From Dickeya fangzhongdai (GTDB lineage: Bacteria > Pseudomonadota > Gammaproteobacteria > Enterobacterales > Enterobacteriaceae), in assembly GCF_002812485.1 (NCBI RefSeq), contig NZ_CP025003.1, forward strand, positions 682,001 through 746,000: a stretch of 64,000 bases of DNA. Direction: 5' to 3'. The stretch's first letter is position 1, and every line of letters begins with the position of its first letter. The notes under the pieces are model-generated. The model saw only the letters and a list, made by a program, of their open reading frames with translations. It had not been told where the DNA came from and ran no database searches. Shown here in pieces: positions 29,100 to 37,933 of the stretch. A program made the position numbers and the translations under genes.

Positions 29100-30610
29100 T
29101 GCGCCCGATTGCTACCTGGCTTATCGCCGCCTTCGCCAGCTGTTTTATCTTCTCCGCCGCGTGGTTTTGCCTGTGGAGCATCAGCCTGCATCTGGTGACG
29201 CGCCCGGATCTGGCCGCGCTGCTGTTTCCTTTCGGCCTGCGGCTGGGGCTGATGCTGCAATCGCCGCGCCGTTTCTGGCCGGTGCTGCTGGGCAGCGAGT
29301 GGTTGCTTCTGGTCTGGCTGGCGAAGGAAGTGGCGCTGGCGCATTTGCCGCTGCTGTTGACGGGCAGCGTACTGGCGCTGCTGCCGGTGATGCTGGCATC
29401 GCGGCGGGCGCGTCAGGATGACTGGCACACGCTGCTGTGGCAGGGCGGCGCGCTGATTGCGGCGGCGCTGCTGCAATCCCTGCCGTGGCTCGGCCGCGGC
29501 GAGGACGCGCTCACGGTGTTGCTGCTGACCCTGACCGGCGGACTGACGCTTTCGCCCACCTGTTTGCTTATCTGGCACTATCTGTCCAGTTCTACCTGGC
29601 TGCCGCTCGGGCCGTCGCTGGTTTCCCAGCCGGTGAACTGGCGCGGGCGCCATCTGCTCTGGTATTTGCTGCTGTTTGTCGTGAGCCTGTGGCTGCAACT
29701 GGGGTTGCCGGCGGAGCTGTCGCGCTTTACCCCGTTCTGTCTGGCGCTGCCGATCATTGCGCTCGCCTGGCACTATGGCTGGCAAGGCGCGCTGATCGCC
29801 ACGCTGATGAACGCCATTGCGCTGATCGCCAGCCAGACCTGGCATGAACATCCGGTGGATTTGCTGCTGTCGCTGCTGGCTCAGAGTCTGACCGGGCTGC
29901 TGCTCGGCGCCGGCATCCAGCGCCTGCGCGAGCTGAACCTGTCGCTGCAAAATCAGCTGGCGCGTAATCGCCGTCTGGCGGAACGATTGCTGGCGACGGA
30001 AGAATACGTGCGGCGCGACGTCGCGCGGGAGCTGCACGACGACATCGGCCAGACCATCACCGCGATTCGTACGCAGGCGGGCATTTTGCAACGGCTGGCG
30101 CCGGAGAACCGCAACGTGCGGCAGAGCGGCGCGCTCATCGAGCAGTTATCGCTCGGGGTGTATGATTCGGTGCGCCGGCTGATGGGTCGCCTGCGTCCGC
30201 GCCAGTTGGACGATCTCACTCTGGAGCAGGCGGTGCGTTCTTTGATGCGCGAGATGGAGCTGGAAGCGAATGGCATCGTCAGCCATCTCGCTTGGCACAT
30301 TGACGAAGCGTCGCTCGGCGAAGGGCTGCGGGTAACGCTGTTTCGCGTGTGTCAGGAAGGGCTGAATAATATTGTGAAACACGCCAACGCCAGCGCGGTG
30401 ACGTTGCAGGTCTGGCAGCAGGGCGAGCGACTGACGTTGGTGATCGAGGACGACGGCGGCGGGCTGCCGCCGGGTTCCGGCGCGGAAGGCTTTGGCCTGC
30501 TCGGGATGCGCGAGCGCGTCACGGCGCTGGGCGGCACCTTGCAGCTTTCCTGTACTCATGGCACCCGTTTAACCGTCATCCTGCCGCTGCCAGCCAGCGA
30601 GGAGTCTTGA
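29099..30610 (+). CDS. uhpB: Sensor histidine kinase UhpB
   Basis: UhpB is the membrane histidine kinase that phosphorylates UhpA in response to a signal relayed by UhpC. The 503-residue protein has an N-terminal MASE1-type region of about eight membrane segments (1-275). It is followed by a HisKA_3 dimerisation domain with His313 in [10 protein letters not shown], the same position as in E. coli UhpB, and a HATPase domain ([33 protein letters not shown]). I chose the ATG at 29099, which overlaps the uhpA stop by one base; TTG and GTG codons just upstream are less likely. Confidence 0.96.
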   Translation: MRPIATWLIAAFASCFIFSAAWFCLWSISLHLVTRPDLAALLFPFGLRLGLMLQSPRRFWPVLLGSEWLLLVWLAKEVALAHLPLLLTGSVLALLPVMLASRRARQDDWHTLLWQGGALIAAALLQSLPWLGRGEDALTVLLLTLTGGLTLSPTCLLIWHYLSSSTWLPLGPSLVSQPVNWRGRHLLWYLLLFVVSLWLQLGLPAELSRFTPFCLALPIIALAWHYGWQGALIATLMNAIALIASQTWHEHPVDLLLSLLAQSLTGLLLGAGIQRLRELNLSLQNQLARNRRLAERLLATEEYVRRDVARELHDDIGQTITAIRTQAGILQRLAPENRNVRQSGALIEQLSLGVYDSVRRLMGRLRPRQLDDLTLEQAVRSLMREMELEANGIVSHLAWHIDEASLGEGLRVTLFRVCQEGLNNIVKHANASAVTLQVWQQGERLTLVIEDDGGGLPPGSGAEGFGLLGMRERVTALGGTLQLSCTHGTRLTVILPLPASEES

Positions 30611-31971
30611 TGTCCGGCTTTCTGAACATTCGTTTCCTGAATACGCGTTTCCTTAAAATTCCCGCCGGCGCGCCGCCGCTGGCCGACCGTCAGGCCATTG
30701 ATGAAGCCTACCGTTACTGGCGTCGGCATATCCTGATGACGCTATATCTGGGCTATGCGCTGTTTTACTTCACCCGTAAAAGTTTTAACGCCGCGGTGCC
30801 GGAAATCCTCGCCAGCGGGCTGATGGCGCGTACCGATATCGGGATGCTGGCGACGCTGTTTTACGTGACCTACGGGGCGTCGAAATTCCTCTCGGGCATC
30901 GTGAGCGACCGTTCCAATGCCCGCTACTTTATGGGCATCGGCCTGCTGGCGACCGGCGTGGTGAATATTCTGTTTGGCTTTTCCTCGTCGCTGTGGGCCT
31001 TCGCCGCGTTGTGGATGGCGAACGCCTTTTTTCAGGGCTGGGGCGCGCCGGTGTGCGCCAGGCTGCTCACCAGCTGGTATTCGCGCACCGAGCGCGGCGG
31101 CTGGTGGGCGCTGTGGAATACCGCGCATAACGTGGGCGGTGCGTTGATCCCGATGGTGGTGGGAGCGGCGGCGCTGCATTACGGCTGGCGCGCCGGGATG
31201 ATGATCGCCGGTTCGCTGGCGATCGTCGCCGGGCTGTTTTTATGCTGGCGACTGCGCGACAAGCCGCAGACCCTCGGCCTGCCGAGCGTGGGCGAGTGGC
31301 GTCAGGATGCGCTGGAGATCGCCCAGCAGCAGGAGGGCGCCGGGCTGTCGCGTCGGGAAATCCTGCATAAATACGTGTTCACCAATCCGTATATCTGGCT
31401 GCTGGCCTGCTGTTATGTGCTGGTGTACGTGGTGCGCGCCGCCATCAACGACTGGGGCAACCTCTACATGTCGGAAACGCTGGGGGTCGATCTGGTGACC
31501 GCTAACTCGGCGGTGACCATGTTCGAACTGGGCGGATTTATCGGCGCGCTGGTGGCCGGCTGGGGATCGGACAAGCTGTTTAACGGCAACCGCGGCCCGA
31601 TGAACCTGATCTTCGCCGCCGGCATTTTACTGTCCGTCGGTTCGCTGTGGCTGATGCCGTTCGCCAGCTACGTGATGCAGGCCGCCTGCTTCTTCACCAC
31701 CGGTTTCTTCGTCTTCGGCCCGCAAATGCTGATTGGCATGGCGGCCGCCGAATGCTCCCACAAAGACGCCGCCGGCGCCGCCACCGGATTTGTGGGGCTG
31801 TTCGCCTATCTTGGCGCGTCGCTGTCCGGCTGGCCGCTGGCGCGCATCATGGATGTGTGGCACTGGAGCGGCTTTTTCGCGGTGATTGCGGTGGCCGCCG
31901 GCGTCTCGGCGCTACTGCTGTTGCCTTTCCTGCGTGCCTCGTCGCCGCGCGCCGCGGCCGACATAGCGTGA
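30610..31971 (+). CDS. uhpC: Hexose-phosphate sensor UhpC (MFS)
   Basis: UhpC is a transporter-like MFS membrane protein that binds external glucose-6-phosphate and switches on UhpB. The 453-residue protein has 12 membrane segments and the organophosphate:phosphate antiporter features: YALFYFTRKSFNAAVPEI (about 45-62), GASKFLSGIVSDRSNARY, and WWALWNTAHNVGGALIP. The ATG at 30610 overlaps the uhpB stop by one base, so uhpA, uhpB and uhpC are translationally coupled. An intrinsic terminator follows at 32044-32066, which separates the sensing operon from uhpT. Confidence 0.96.
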   Translation: MSGFLNIRFLNTRFLKIPAGAPPLADRQAIDEAYRYWRRHILMTLYLGYALFYFTRKSFNAAVPEILASGLMARTDIGMLATLFYVTYGASKFLSGIVSDRSNARYFMGIGLLATGVVNILFGFSSSLWAFAALWMANAFFQGWGAPVCARLLTSWYSRTERGGWWALWNTAHNVGGALIPMVVGAAALHYGWRAGMMIAGSLAIVAGLFLCWRLRDKPQTLGLPSVGEWRQDALEIAQQQEGAGLSRREILHKYVFTNPYIWLLACCYVLVYVVRAAINDWGNLYMSETLGVDLVTANSAVTMFELGGFIGALVAGWGSDKLFNGNRGPMNLIFAAGILLSVGSLWLMPFASYVMQAACFFTTGFFVFGPQMLIGMAAAECSHKDAAGAATGFVGLFAYLGASLSGWPLARIMDVWHWSGFFAVIAVAAGVSALLLLPFLRASSPRAAADIA

Positions 31972-32043
31972 TTCGCTTCACCCTTTTGCGCTGAATCGGC
32001 GAAAACCGGGAAAATTTCCTAGTTGAAGCAGGACGTTCCCTCA

Positions 32044-32066
32044 GGCCCGCATTCGCGGGCTTTTTT
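32044..32066 (+). terminator. uhpABC terminator
   Basis: GCCCGC and GCGGGC pair around ATTC and run straight into six T residues, about 75 bp after uhpC. Confidence 0.88.
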
Positions 32067-32069
32067 ACA

Positions 32070-32168
32070 ATTCATTCAAAATAAATCATTCAAAATAAAT
32101 CACTCAAAACAAATCATTCAAAGCGAATCACCCAAAACGAATTACCCAAAAACAAATCACCTAAAACA
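32070..32168. repeat. 14-bp tandem-repeat array, seven copies
   Basis: Units start at 32070, 32084, 32098, 32112, 32126, 32140 and 32155, each 14 bp except for one extra base before the last. The best copies read AATCATTCAAAATA, and later copies drift toward AATCACCCAAAACG. The array fills the space between the uhpC terminator and the uhpT ribosome-binding site, where the uhpT promoter and UhpA sites are expected. Confidence 0.87.
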
Positions 32169-32225
32169 AAGCCCATGCGGGCGAGATAAGGCTGCAAGCC
32201 GTTTCGTCCTGTAAGAGGAAACATC

Positions 32226-33617
32226 ATGCTCAACTTTTTAACCCAGGTGCGTCAACCGACGCTGGATCTGCCGCTCGATGTGCGGCGTAAAATGTGGTTC
32301 AAGCCGTTCATGCAGTCTTATCTGGTGGTGTTCATCGGCTACCTGACCATGTATTTGATCCGTAAGAACTTCAACATCGCGCAGAACGACATGATCAGCA
32401 CCTACGGGTTGAGCATGACGCAGCTTGGCATGATTGGCCTCGGTTTTTCGATAACCTACGGCGTTGGGAAAACGCTGGTGTCCTATTATGCGGACGGCAA
32501 AAACACCAAGCAGTTCCTGCCGTTTATGCTGATCCTGTCCGCCATTTGCATGCTCGGTTTCAGCGCCAGCATGGGGACGGGGTCCGTGAGCCTGTTTTTG
32601 ATGATCGCGTGTTATGCGCTGAGCGGCTTTTTCCAGAGCACCGGCGGGTCGTGTAGCTACTCCACCATCACCAAGTGGACGCCGCGCCGCAAACGCGGCA
32701 CCTATCTGGGGCTGTGGAACATTTCTCATAACCTCGGCGGCGCGGGCGCGGCGGGCGTAGCGCTGTTCGGCGCTAACTACCTGTTCGACGGCCATGTAAT
32801 CGGGATGTTTATCTTCCCGTCGATCATCGCGCTGATTGTCGGCTTCATCGGCCTGCGTTTCGGCAGCGACTCCCCGGAAGCCTACGGCCTGGGGAAAGCC
32901 GAAGAGCTGTTTGACGAGGCTATCTCCGAAGAAGACAAGGAGACGGAAGACGGCGCCATGACCAAATGGCAGATCTTCGTCGAGTATGTGTTGAAAAACA
33001 AAGTGATCTGGCTGCTGTGCTTCTCCAACATCTTTCTGTATGTGGTGCGCATCGGCATCGACCAGTGGTCCACGGTTTACGCCTATCAGGAACTGAAACT
33101 GCCGAAAGCGGTGGCGATTCAGGGCTTTACCCTGTTCGAGGCCGGTGCGCTGGTGGGTACGCTGCTGTGGGGCTGGCTGTCGGATCTCGCCAACGGTCGC
33201 CGCGGGTTGGTGGCCTGCATCGCGCTGGCGTTGATCATCGTGACGCTTGGCGTCTATCAGCATGCCAGCAACCAGTATGTTTATCTGTCGTCGCTGTTTG
33301 CGCTGGGCTTTTTAGTGTTCGGCCCGCAGTTGCTGATTGGCGTGGCCGCCGTCGGTTTTGTGCCGAAGAAAGCCATCAGCGCCGCCGACGGCATCAAAGG
33401 CACCTTCGCCTATCTGATTGGCGACAGCTTCGCCAAGCTGGGGCTGGGCATGATCGCCGACGGCACCCCGATTTTCGGGTTGACCGGCTGGGCGGGCACC
33501 TTTGCCGCGCTGGACGCCGCCGCGATCGGCTGTATCTGCCTGATGGCGCTGGTAGCGGTGATGGAAGAGCGCAAAATCCGCCGCGAAAAACGCCTGCGTC
33601 AGACGCAAACCGCCTGA
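32226..33617 (+). CDS. uhpT: Hexose-phosphate antiporter UhpT (MFS)
   Basis: UhpT exchanges external hexose 6-phosphates for internal phosphate across the inner membrane. The 463-residue protein has 12 membrane segments. It shows the family motifs [20 protein letters not shown] (about 40-59) with the substrate-binding arginine region, [17 protein letters not shown], and [32 protein letters not shown] precedes the ATG. UhpT also imports fosfomycin in enterobacteria. Expression should depend on phosphorylated UhpA; the promoter must lie in or beside the 14-bp repeat array upstream. Confidence 0.97.
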   Translation: MLNFLTQVRQPTLDLPLDVRRKMWFKPFMQSYLVVFIGYLTMYLIRKNFNIAQNDMISTYGLSMTQLGMIGLGFSITYGVGKTLVSYYADGKNTKQFLPFMLILSAICMLGFSASMGTGSVSLFLMIACYALSGFFQSTGGSCSYSTITKWTPRRKRGTYLGLWNISHNLGGAGAAGVALFGANYLFDGHVIGMFIFPSIIALIVGFIGLRFGSDSPEAYGLGKAEELFDEAISEEDKETEDGAMTKWQIFVEYVLKNKVIWLLCFSNIFLYVVRIGIDQWSTVYAYQELKLPKAVAIQGFTLFEAGALVGTLLWGWLSDLANGRRGLVACIALALIIVTLGVYQHASNQYVYLSSLFALGFLVFGPQLLIGVAAVGFVPKKAISAADGIKGTFAYLIGDSFAKLGLGMIADGTPIFGLTGWAGTFAALDAAAIGCICLMALVAVMEERKIRREKRLRQTQTA

Positions 33618-33899
33618 TGACTCTGCCGCCGGTGCATTGCCGGCGGCGGGTGACGAGCCACGGCGCGGCGGCCTGCCAGCGGCTTTCACCGGTGGGCCAG
33701 CACCGTTGCTCTGTTCTTCTGACCGGCCTCTTACGGAATATTTCCGCTTTCTCCACAATTGGCGCAATTGTGAATATCTCCCTTGCAAAGCTTTACCCTA
33801 GCCCCCGGTTAACTGAAATTCCCCGGCCTATACTGCATCGCAAAGGTTGACGCATTCCGGTGCGTTAATAATTAAAACCGTAACGTGAAGGAAGGTCTT

Positions 33900-34367
33900 A
33901 TGTCTAAGTTAACTGCGATTGTGATTGCCTCTGCGCTGGCGCTGAGTAGCGCCGGGTTCGCCTACGCTCAGGATAATACCCCGCCGGATCAGGGCGCGCG
34001 TATGATGAAGCATCATGACGGCGAGCGCGGCATGGAAAAGAACATGATGTTCAAAGGGTTGAATCTGACCGATGAACAGCGCCAGAAAATGCGTGACATC
34101 ATGGAGAACGCTAAACAGGACCGTGAGCGGCCTTCGGCTGAGGAACGCACTGAATGGCACAGCCTGATTGCCGCCGACAGCTTTGATCAAGCCAAAGCCG
34201 AAGCGGTGGCTAACAAAATGGCTGAAACCAGCAAAGCCCATATGCTGAAACGTCTGGAAATCCAGAACAAGATGTACAACGTGCTGACGCCGGAACAGAA
34301 AAAGCAGTTCAACGACAACTTTGCCAAACACCTGAAAGAACCGGCGCCGGCAAAAGCGCCGCAATAA
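33900..34367 (+). CDS. spy: Periplasmic chaperone Spy
   Basis: Spy is an ATP-independent periplasmic chaperone of the Spy/CpxP family, induced by envelope stress through Cpx and Bae in E. coli. The 155-residue precursor has a signal peptide (1-23, cleavage after AYA) and the family core: MMFKGLNLTDEQRQKMRDIM (first LTxxQ repeat), a DSFDQAKAEAVANKMAE helix, and KMYNVLTPEQKKQFNDNF (second LTxxQ). It is closer to Spy than to CpxP because of MMFKGLNLT and the Met-rich N-terminal segment. AAGGAAGG precedes the ATG at 33900. A GTAAA-N5-GCAAG CpxR-like sequence lies on the minus strand about 105 bp upstream. Confidence 0.9.
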   Translation: MSKLTAIVIASALALSSAGFAYAQDNTPPDQGARMMKHHDGERGMEKNMMFKGLNLTDEQRQKMRDIMENAKQDRERPSAEERTEWHSLIAADSFDQAKAEAVANKMAETSKAHMLKRLEIQNKMYNVLTPEQKKQFNDNFAKHLKEPAPAKAPQ

Positions 34368-34387
34368 CCGTCTAGCCTGATATACCC

Positions 34388-34411
34388 GAAACGCGCCTGC
34401 TGGCGCGTTTC
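34388..34411 (+). terminator. spy terminator
   Basis: GAAACGCGCC and GGCGCGTTTC form a 10-bp perfect stem with a TGCT loop, followed by GTCTTTAT. Confidence 0.75.
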
Positions 34412-34590
34412 GTCTTTATCGCCGCAAGCGCTCATCTTTCTGCGCGGTTTTTCTGCGCCAGCCTGGCCGACCGGCACACCGCTTTTGGCCGATCTCTTGC
34501 GTTCAGACAGGTTTTTCCCCATCAGCACTTTTCAATCGCCCGATCTTGCTCTATCAATAGCGCGTCATTGTGATTCAGGGAGTGCGGCTC

Positions 34591-35640
34591 ATGGCGTTTT
34601 CCGCCTTAAAATCCATCCTTTTTCTGGCTGTGCTCAGCGTGCTGAGCGCCTGCAAACCGGGGGCGACCGCGGACAGCTCACGTCCGTTTACCACGTTTGA
34701 GGGTAAAACGATGGGTACCTTCTATAGCGTGAAGATCAGCGGAGAATTGCCGGAAGACCGGCAACAGTTGCAGCAGGAGATCGACGCCTTGCTGGAACAG
34801 GCCAACAACGACATTTCCACCTACCGTAACGACTCGGTGTTGTCCCGTTTTAACCGCGACACCGGTACCGACCCGCAGCCTATCGGCAATGGCATGGCGG
34901 ATATCATTCTGGCCGCGCAGCGCATCGGCCGGGCGACAGGCGGGGCGATGGATATCACGGTGGGGCCGCTGGTCAACCTGTGGGGATTCGGGCCGCAGAA
35001 GCAGCCGGTGGCGATTCCCAGCCAGCAGCAGATTGATGATGCGCGACGGAAAGTGGGGCTGAACCACCTACGCCTGATCAGCAATCATCAGGGCGAATGG
35101 TTGCAGAAAGATCTGCCGGGCCTGTATGTGGATCTGTCTACTATGGGCGAGGGTTACGGTGCGGACCTGCTGGCGCAACTGATGACCCGCAAAGGCATCA
35201 CCAACTATCTGGTGTCGGTGGGCGGCGCGATTTCCAGCCGCGGCGTCAACGGTCAGGGGCAGCCCTGGCGGGTCGCCATTCAGAAGCCTACCGACAAGGA
35301 GAATGCCATTCAGGCGGCGGTAGACCTGCAGGGCTACGGCATCAGCACTTCCGGCAGCTATCGCAACTATTTTGAGCAGGACGGCAAACGCTATTCTCAT
35401 GTCATCGACCCAGCCACCGGTCGGCCGATTACGCATCAGCTGGTTTCCGCCACCGTGATTGCCAGAACCGCGCTGGAGGCGGATGGCTGGGATACCGGGC
35501 TGATGGTGCTGGGCACCGAAAAGGCGCTGAAACTGGCGGAACAGCAAGGACTGGCGGTCTATTTGATCACCAAAACCGATAAAGGGTTTGAGGCCGTCAT
35601 GACGCCGCAGTTCAAGGCGTTTCTGTTGCCGACGCCGTAA
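34591..35640 (+). CDS. apbE: FAD:protein FMN transferase ApbE, lipoprotein form
   Basis: ApbE attaches FMN covalently to Ser/Thr residues of redox proteins such as the Rnf and Nqr subunits. The 349-residue protein starts with a lipoprotein signal (LFLAVLSVLSAC; lipobox Cys at about residue 22), so it should act on the periplasmic side. Family motifs are MGTFYSVKI, FNRDTGT, GGAMDITVGPLVNLWGFG, LSTMGEGYGADLL, VSVGGAISSRG, ISTSGSYRNYF and SHVIDPATGRP. I chose the ATG at 34591, preceded by AGGGAG. No Rnf or Nqr genes lie nearby. A second, cytosolic ApbE is encoded at 40815-41786. Confidence 0.94.
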   Translation: MAFSALKSILFLAVLSVLSACKPGATADSSRPFTTFEGKTMGTFYSVKISGELPEDRQQLQQEIDALLEQANNDISTYRNDSVLSRFNRDTGTDPQPIGNGMADIILAAQRIGRATGGAMDITVGPLVNLWGFGPQKQPVAIPSQQQIDDARRKVGLNHLRLISNHQGEWLQKDLPGLYVDLSTMGEGYGADLLAQLMTRKGITNYLVSVGGAISSRGVNGQGQPWRVAIQKPTDKENAIQAAVDLQGYGISTSGSYRNYFEQDGKRYSHVIDPATGRPITHQLVSATVIARTALEADGWDTGLMVLGTEKALKLAEQQGLAVYLITKTDKGFEAVMTPQFKAFLLPTP

Positions 35641-35649
35641 TCAGACAAC

Positions 35650-35674
35650 GAGCCTGATGCCTCTCATCAGGCTC
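35650..35674 (+). terminator. apbE terminator
   Basis: GAGCCTGATG and CATCAGGCTC form a perfect 10-bp stem just after apbE; the T tract is weak. Confidence 0.55.
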
Positions 35675-35800
35675 GGTTAGTGCTGGATAATCCGGCGCCG
35701 CGCACGTACAATTCGCCCCGGCTACTTACTTATCAAATTCATATCTCCGCATCCTTCTTTTCAGAAGGCGCCATTTCCCATGTTTGTTAAGTGAGTCGTC

Positions 35801-37237
35801 ATGAGTCATTTTATTCTCAATAATCAGCCTGTTTCGGCTGATGTTATTTCACAGCACCTTTCTCGTATGCACGCGGCCGCCACCGACCGTCCGCTGACAA
35901 TCCCCGAACGTATTTCCATTCTGAATCGCTGTATTGAATTGCTGAAAGCGCATCAGGATGAGCTGTGCGACGCCTACAGCCAGGATTTCGGCTACCGCGC
36001 TCCCGGCAACACGCTGATTTCCGATATTCTCGGCTCGATTGATGCGCTGCGCCACGCGGCGCGCCATCTGGATCAATGGGCGGAGGAAGAGCGGAGAACC
36101 TCGCCGTTTCCCGGCACCCGGGTGGTGGTGGAGTACAAACCGCTGGGGGTGATTGGCGTCATGAGTCCGTGGAATTTCCCGCTGGTGCTCACGTTTGGCC
36201 CGTTGGCCGGGGTGATCGCCGCCGGCAACCGGGCGATGATTAAGCCCTCCGAACTGGCTGAAAACGGTAGCCGGCTGCTGTGTCGGCTGATTGCGGAACG
36301 GTTCGCCGAAGACGAAATCTCGACGTTGCAGGGCGGTGTTGACGCGTCAATACACTTCTCGTCGCTGCCGTTCGACCATCTGGTGTTTACCGGCAGCACC
36401 GCTACCGGCAGGCAGGTGATGAAGGCCGCGGCGGAAAACCTCACCCCGGTGACGCTGGAGCTGGGCGGCAAATCGCCGGTCATCGTGTCGCGCGGCAGCG
36501 ATATCGTACTGGCGGCGCAGCGCATCATGACCGTCAAAACGTTTAATGCCGGGCAAATCTGTATTGCGCCCGACTATGTGCTGGTGCACCGGGATGATCT
36601 GCCGGCGTTGGTCGAACAGGCCTGCGTGTTTCTGCGCCAGACCTACGGGGCGTTTATCGAAAACCGCGAATACACATCCGTGGTTAATGCCCGCCAGACC
36701 GCACGGCTGAAAGCGCTGCTGGATGACGCGCGTCATCAGGGGGCGACGCTGGTGCGCGCGACGGAGGAGGTAGACGATTTGCCGCGTCGACGTATGGCGC
36801 CGACGCTGGTAATCAACCCGCCGCCCACCGCCCGCATTATGCAGGAGGAAATCTTCGGACCGCTGTTGCCGGTGATCGCCTACGACCATATCGAGCAGTG
36901 CCTGACGATCATCAACGGGATGGATCGTCCGCTGGCCGCTTACTATTTCGGCGAGAGCCCGCAAGAGATCGCGCAGATCCGGCACCGCACGCTATCCGGC
37001 GCGCTGGTGATCAATGACGTGATGAGCCATGTGCTGGTGCATGACATTCCGTTCGGCGGCGTTGGCGCGTCGGGGATAGGGGCTTATCACGGCGATATCG
37101 GTTTCAAACGGTTCTCGCACGCGCGGCCGGTGTTTTATCAGAGCGCCGGGGGAGAATCGAATCTGCTGATGCGCGCGCCGTTTGACGAAGCGTCCCGCCG
37201 GAGGGTGGCGCAGTTAATCGACGAGGACATGGCCTGA
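35801..37237 (+). CDS. Coniferyl-aldehyde-dehydrogenase-like enzyme
   Basis: This NAD(P)-dependent aldehyde dehydrogenase resembles coniferyl aldehyde dehydrogenases (CalB type), which oxidise lignin-type aldehydes to cinnamates such as ferulate. The 478-residue protein has PWNFPLVLTFGPLAGVIAAGN (about 126-146), VFTGSTATGRQVMKAAAENLTPV, the catalytic Glu220 in LELGGKSP, the nucleophile Cys254 in GQICIAPDYV, and EEIFGPLLPV. The C-terminal half contains FGGVGASGIGAYHG and FKRFSHARPV. It is a single gene between apbE and the fumarate reductase with its own terminator. The exact substrate is inferred from family resemblance only. Confidence 0.82.
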   Translation: MSHFILNNQPVSADVISQHLSRMHAAATDRPLTIPERISILNRCIELLKAHQDELCDAYSQDFGYRAPGNTLISDILGSIDALRHAARHLDQWAEEERRTSPFPGTRVVVEYKPLGVIGVMSPWNFPLVLTFGPLAGVIAAGNRAMIKPSELAENGSRLLCRLIAERFAEDEISTLQGGVDASIHFSSLPFDHLVFTGSTATGRQVMKAAAENLTPVTLELGGKSPVIVSRGSDIVLAAQRIMTVKTFNAGQICIAPDYVLVHRDDLPALVEQACVFLRQTYGAFIENREYTSVVNARQTARLKALLDDARHQGATLVRATEEVDDLPRRRMAPTLVINPPPTARIMQEEIFGPLLPVIAYDHIEQCLTIINGMDRPLAAYYFGESPQEIAQIRHRTLSGALVINDVMSHVLVHDIPFGGVGASGIGAYHGDIGFKRFSHARPVFYQSAGGESNLLMRAPFDEASRRRVAQLIDEDMA

Positions 37238-37253
37238 GCGTAATCATTTATAT

Positions 37254-37278
37254 TAGCCGCCATCAGGCGGCTTTTTTA
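37254..37278 (+). terminator. Aldehyde dehydrogenase terminator
   Basis: AGCCGCC and GGCGGCT pair around ATCA and are followed by TTTTTTA. Confidence 0.8.
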
Positions 37279-37534
37279 TATCGGCCCACTCTCAGGGTGG
37301 TAATAAATAACCGGGTTGTCAGATGTAATAGGCTTACAAAAAACAAGGTTAATTATTAAAGGTATTCTGGAGCGAATAATAATGAACCGGTGTTTTATTT
37401 ATTAAGCGTGATTGGTCATATTTAAGATTGCCCCGGCAGAGGCAGCTGACATCGTTCAACAGCGCATGGTCATGTGGCGTATGAGCAGTCTGGGCTGGCT
37501 TTGGTCTGGGTTCATGGCGCGGTAACCTGAAGAA

Positions 37535-37661
37535 TATACCCGTCATACTTCAAGTTGCAGATGCGTTGGCTGCCCTCGCTCACCCCAGTCACTTACTGAT
37601 GTAAGCTCCAGGGGATTCACTTGGTTGCCGCCTTCCTGCAACTCGAATTATTTAGGGTATA
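37535..37661 (+). repeat. ERIC element, canonical 127 bp
   Basis: This is the best-preserved ERIC in the window: TATACCCGTCATACTTCAAG at the left, CCAGTCACTTACTGATGTAA and CTCCAGGGGATTCAC in the core, and CTGCAACTCGAATTATTTAG at the right. It lies in the gap before the fumarate reductase gene. Confidence 0.93.
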
Positions 37662-37933
37662 GCACATATATTCGGGGTGCGGCATATTCAGGTAAATAAA
37701 GCGTTACTTTATTTTAACCGAATGTGAATGGTTTATTTTTTACTGAATCAGTATTTAAACAACGCTATGACATAATAGTGGAATATTAGTTAATTAACTA
37801 ATTTGATTATTTATAAACTAAAAAGCCAATCATATTAACGTTATGACATCGGCCCGCTAAGCAAAATAAAAAACAATAAACCGATAACAAATTTAAAGCC
37901 TATGAAATATTTGTAATTATGGAGTCACTGACT
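37662..37933. promoter_or_regulatory. AT-rich promoter region of the fumarate reductase gene
   Basis: A palindrome, TTAGTTAATTAACTAA (37787-37802), contains GTTAATTAA, the core of the ArcA-P box. That would fit oxygen-dependent control of an anaerobic reductase. A TTTGATTATTTATAA stretch after it is only a weak FNR-like match. The remaining 680-bp gap (37238-37933) holds the terminator and ERIC listed separately. Confidence 0.4.

Noticed and set aside
37349..37546. 65-codon minus-strand frame in the gap before the fumarate reductase
   Set aside because: No ribosome-binding site, no recognisable similarity, and it runs into the ERIC end.
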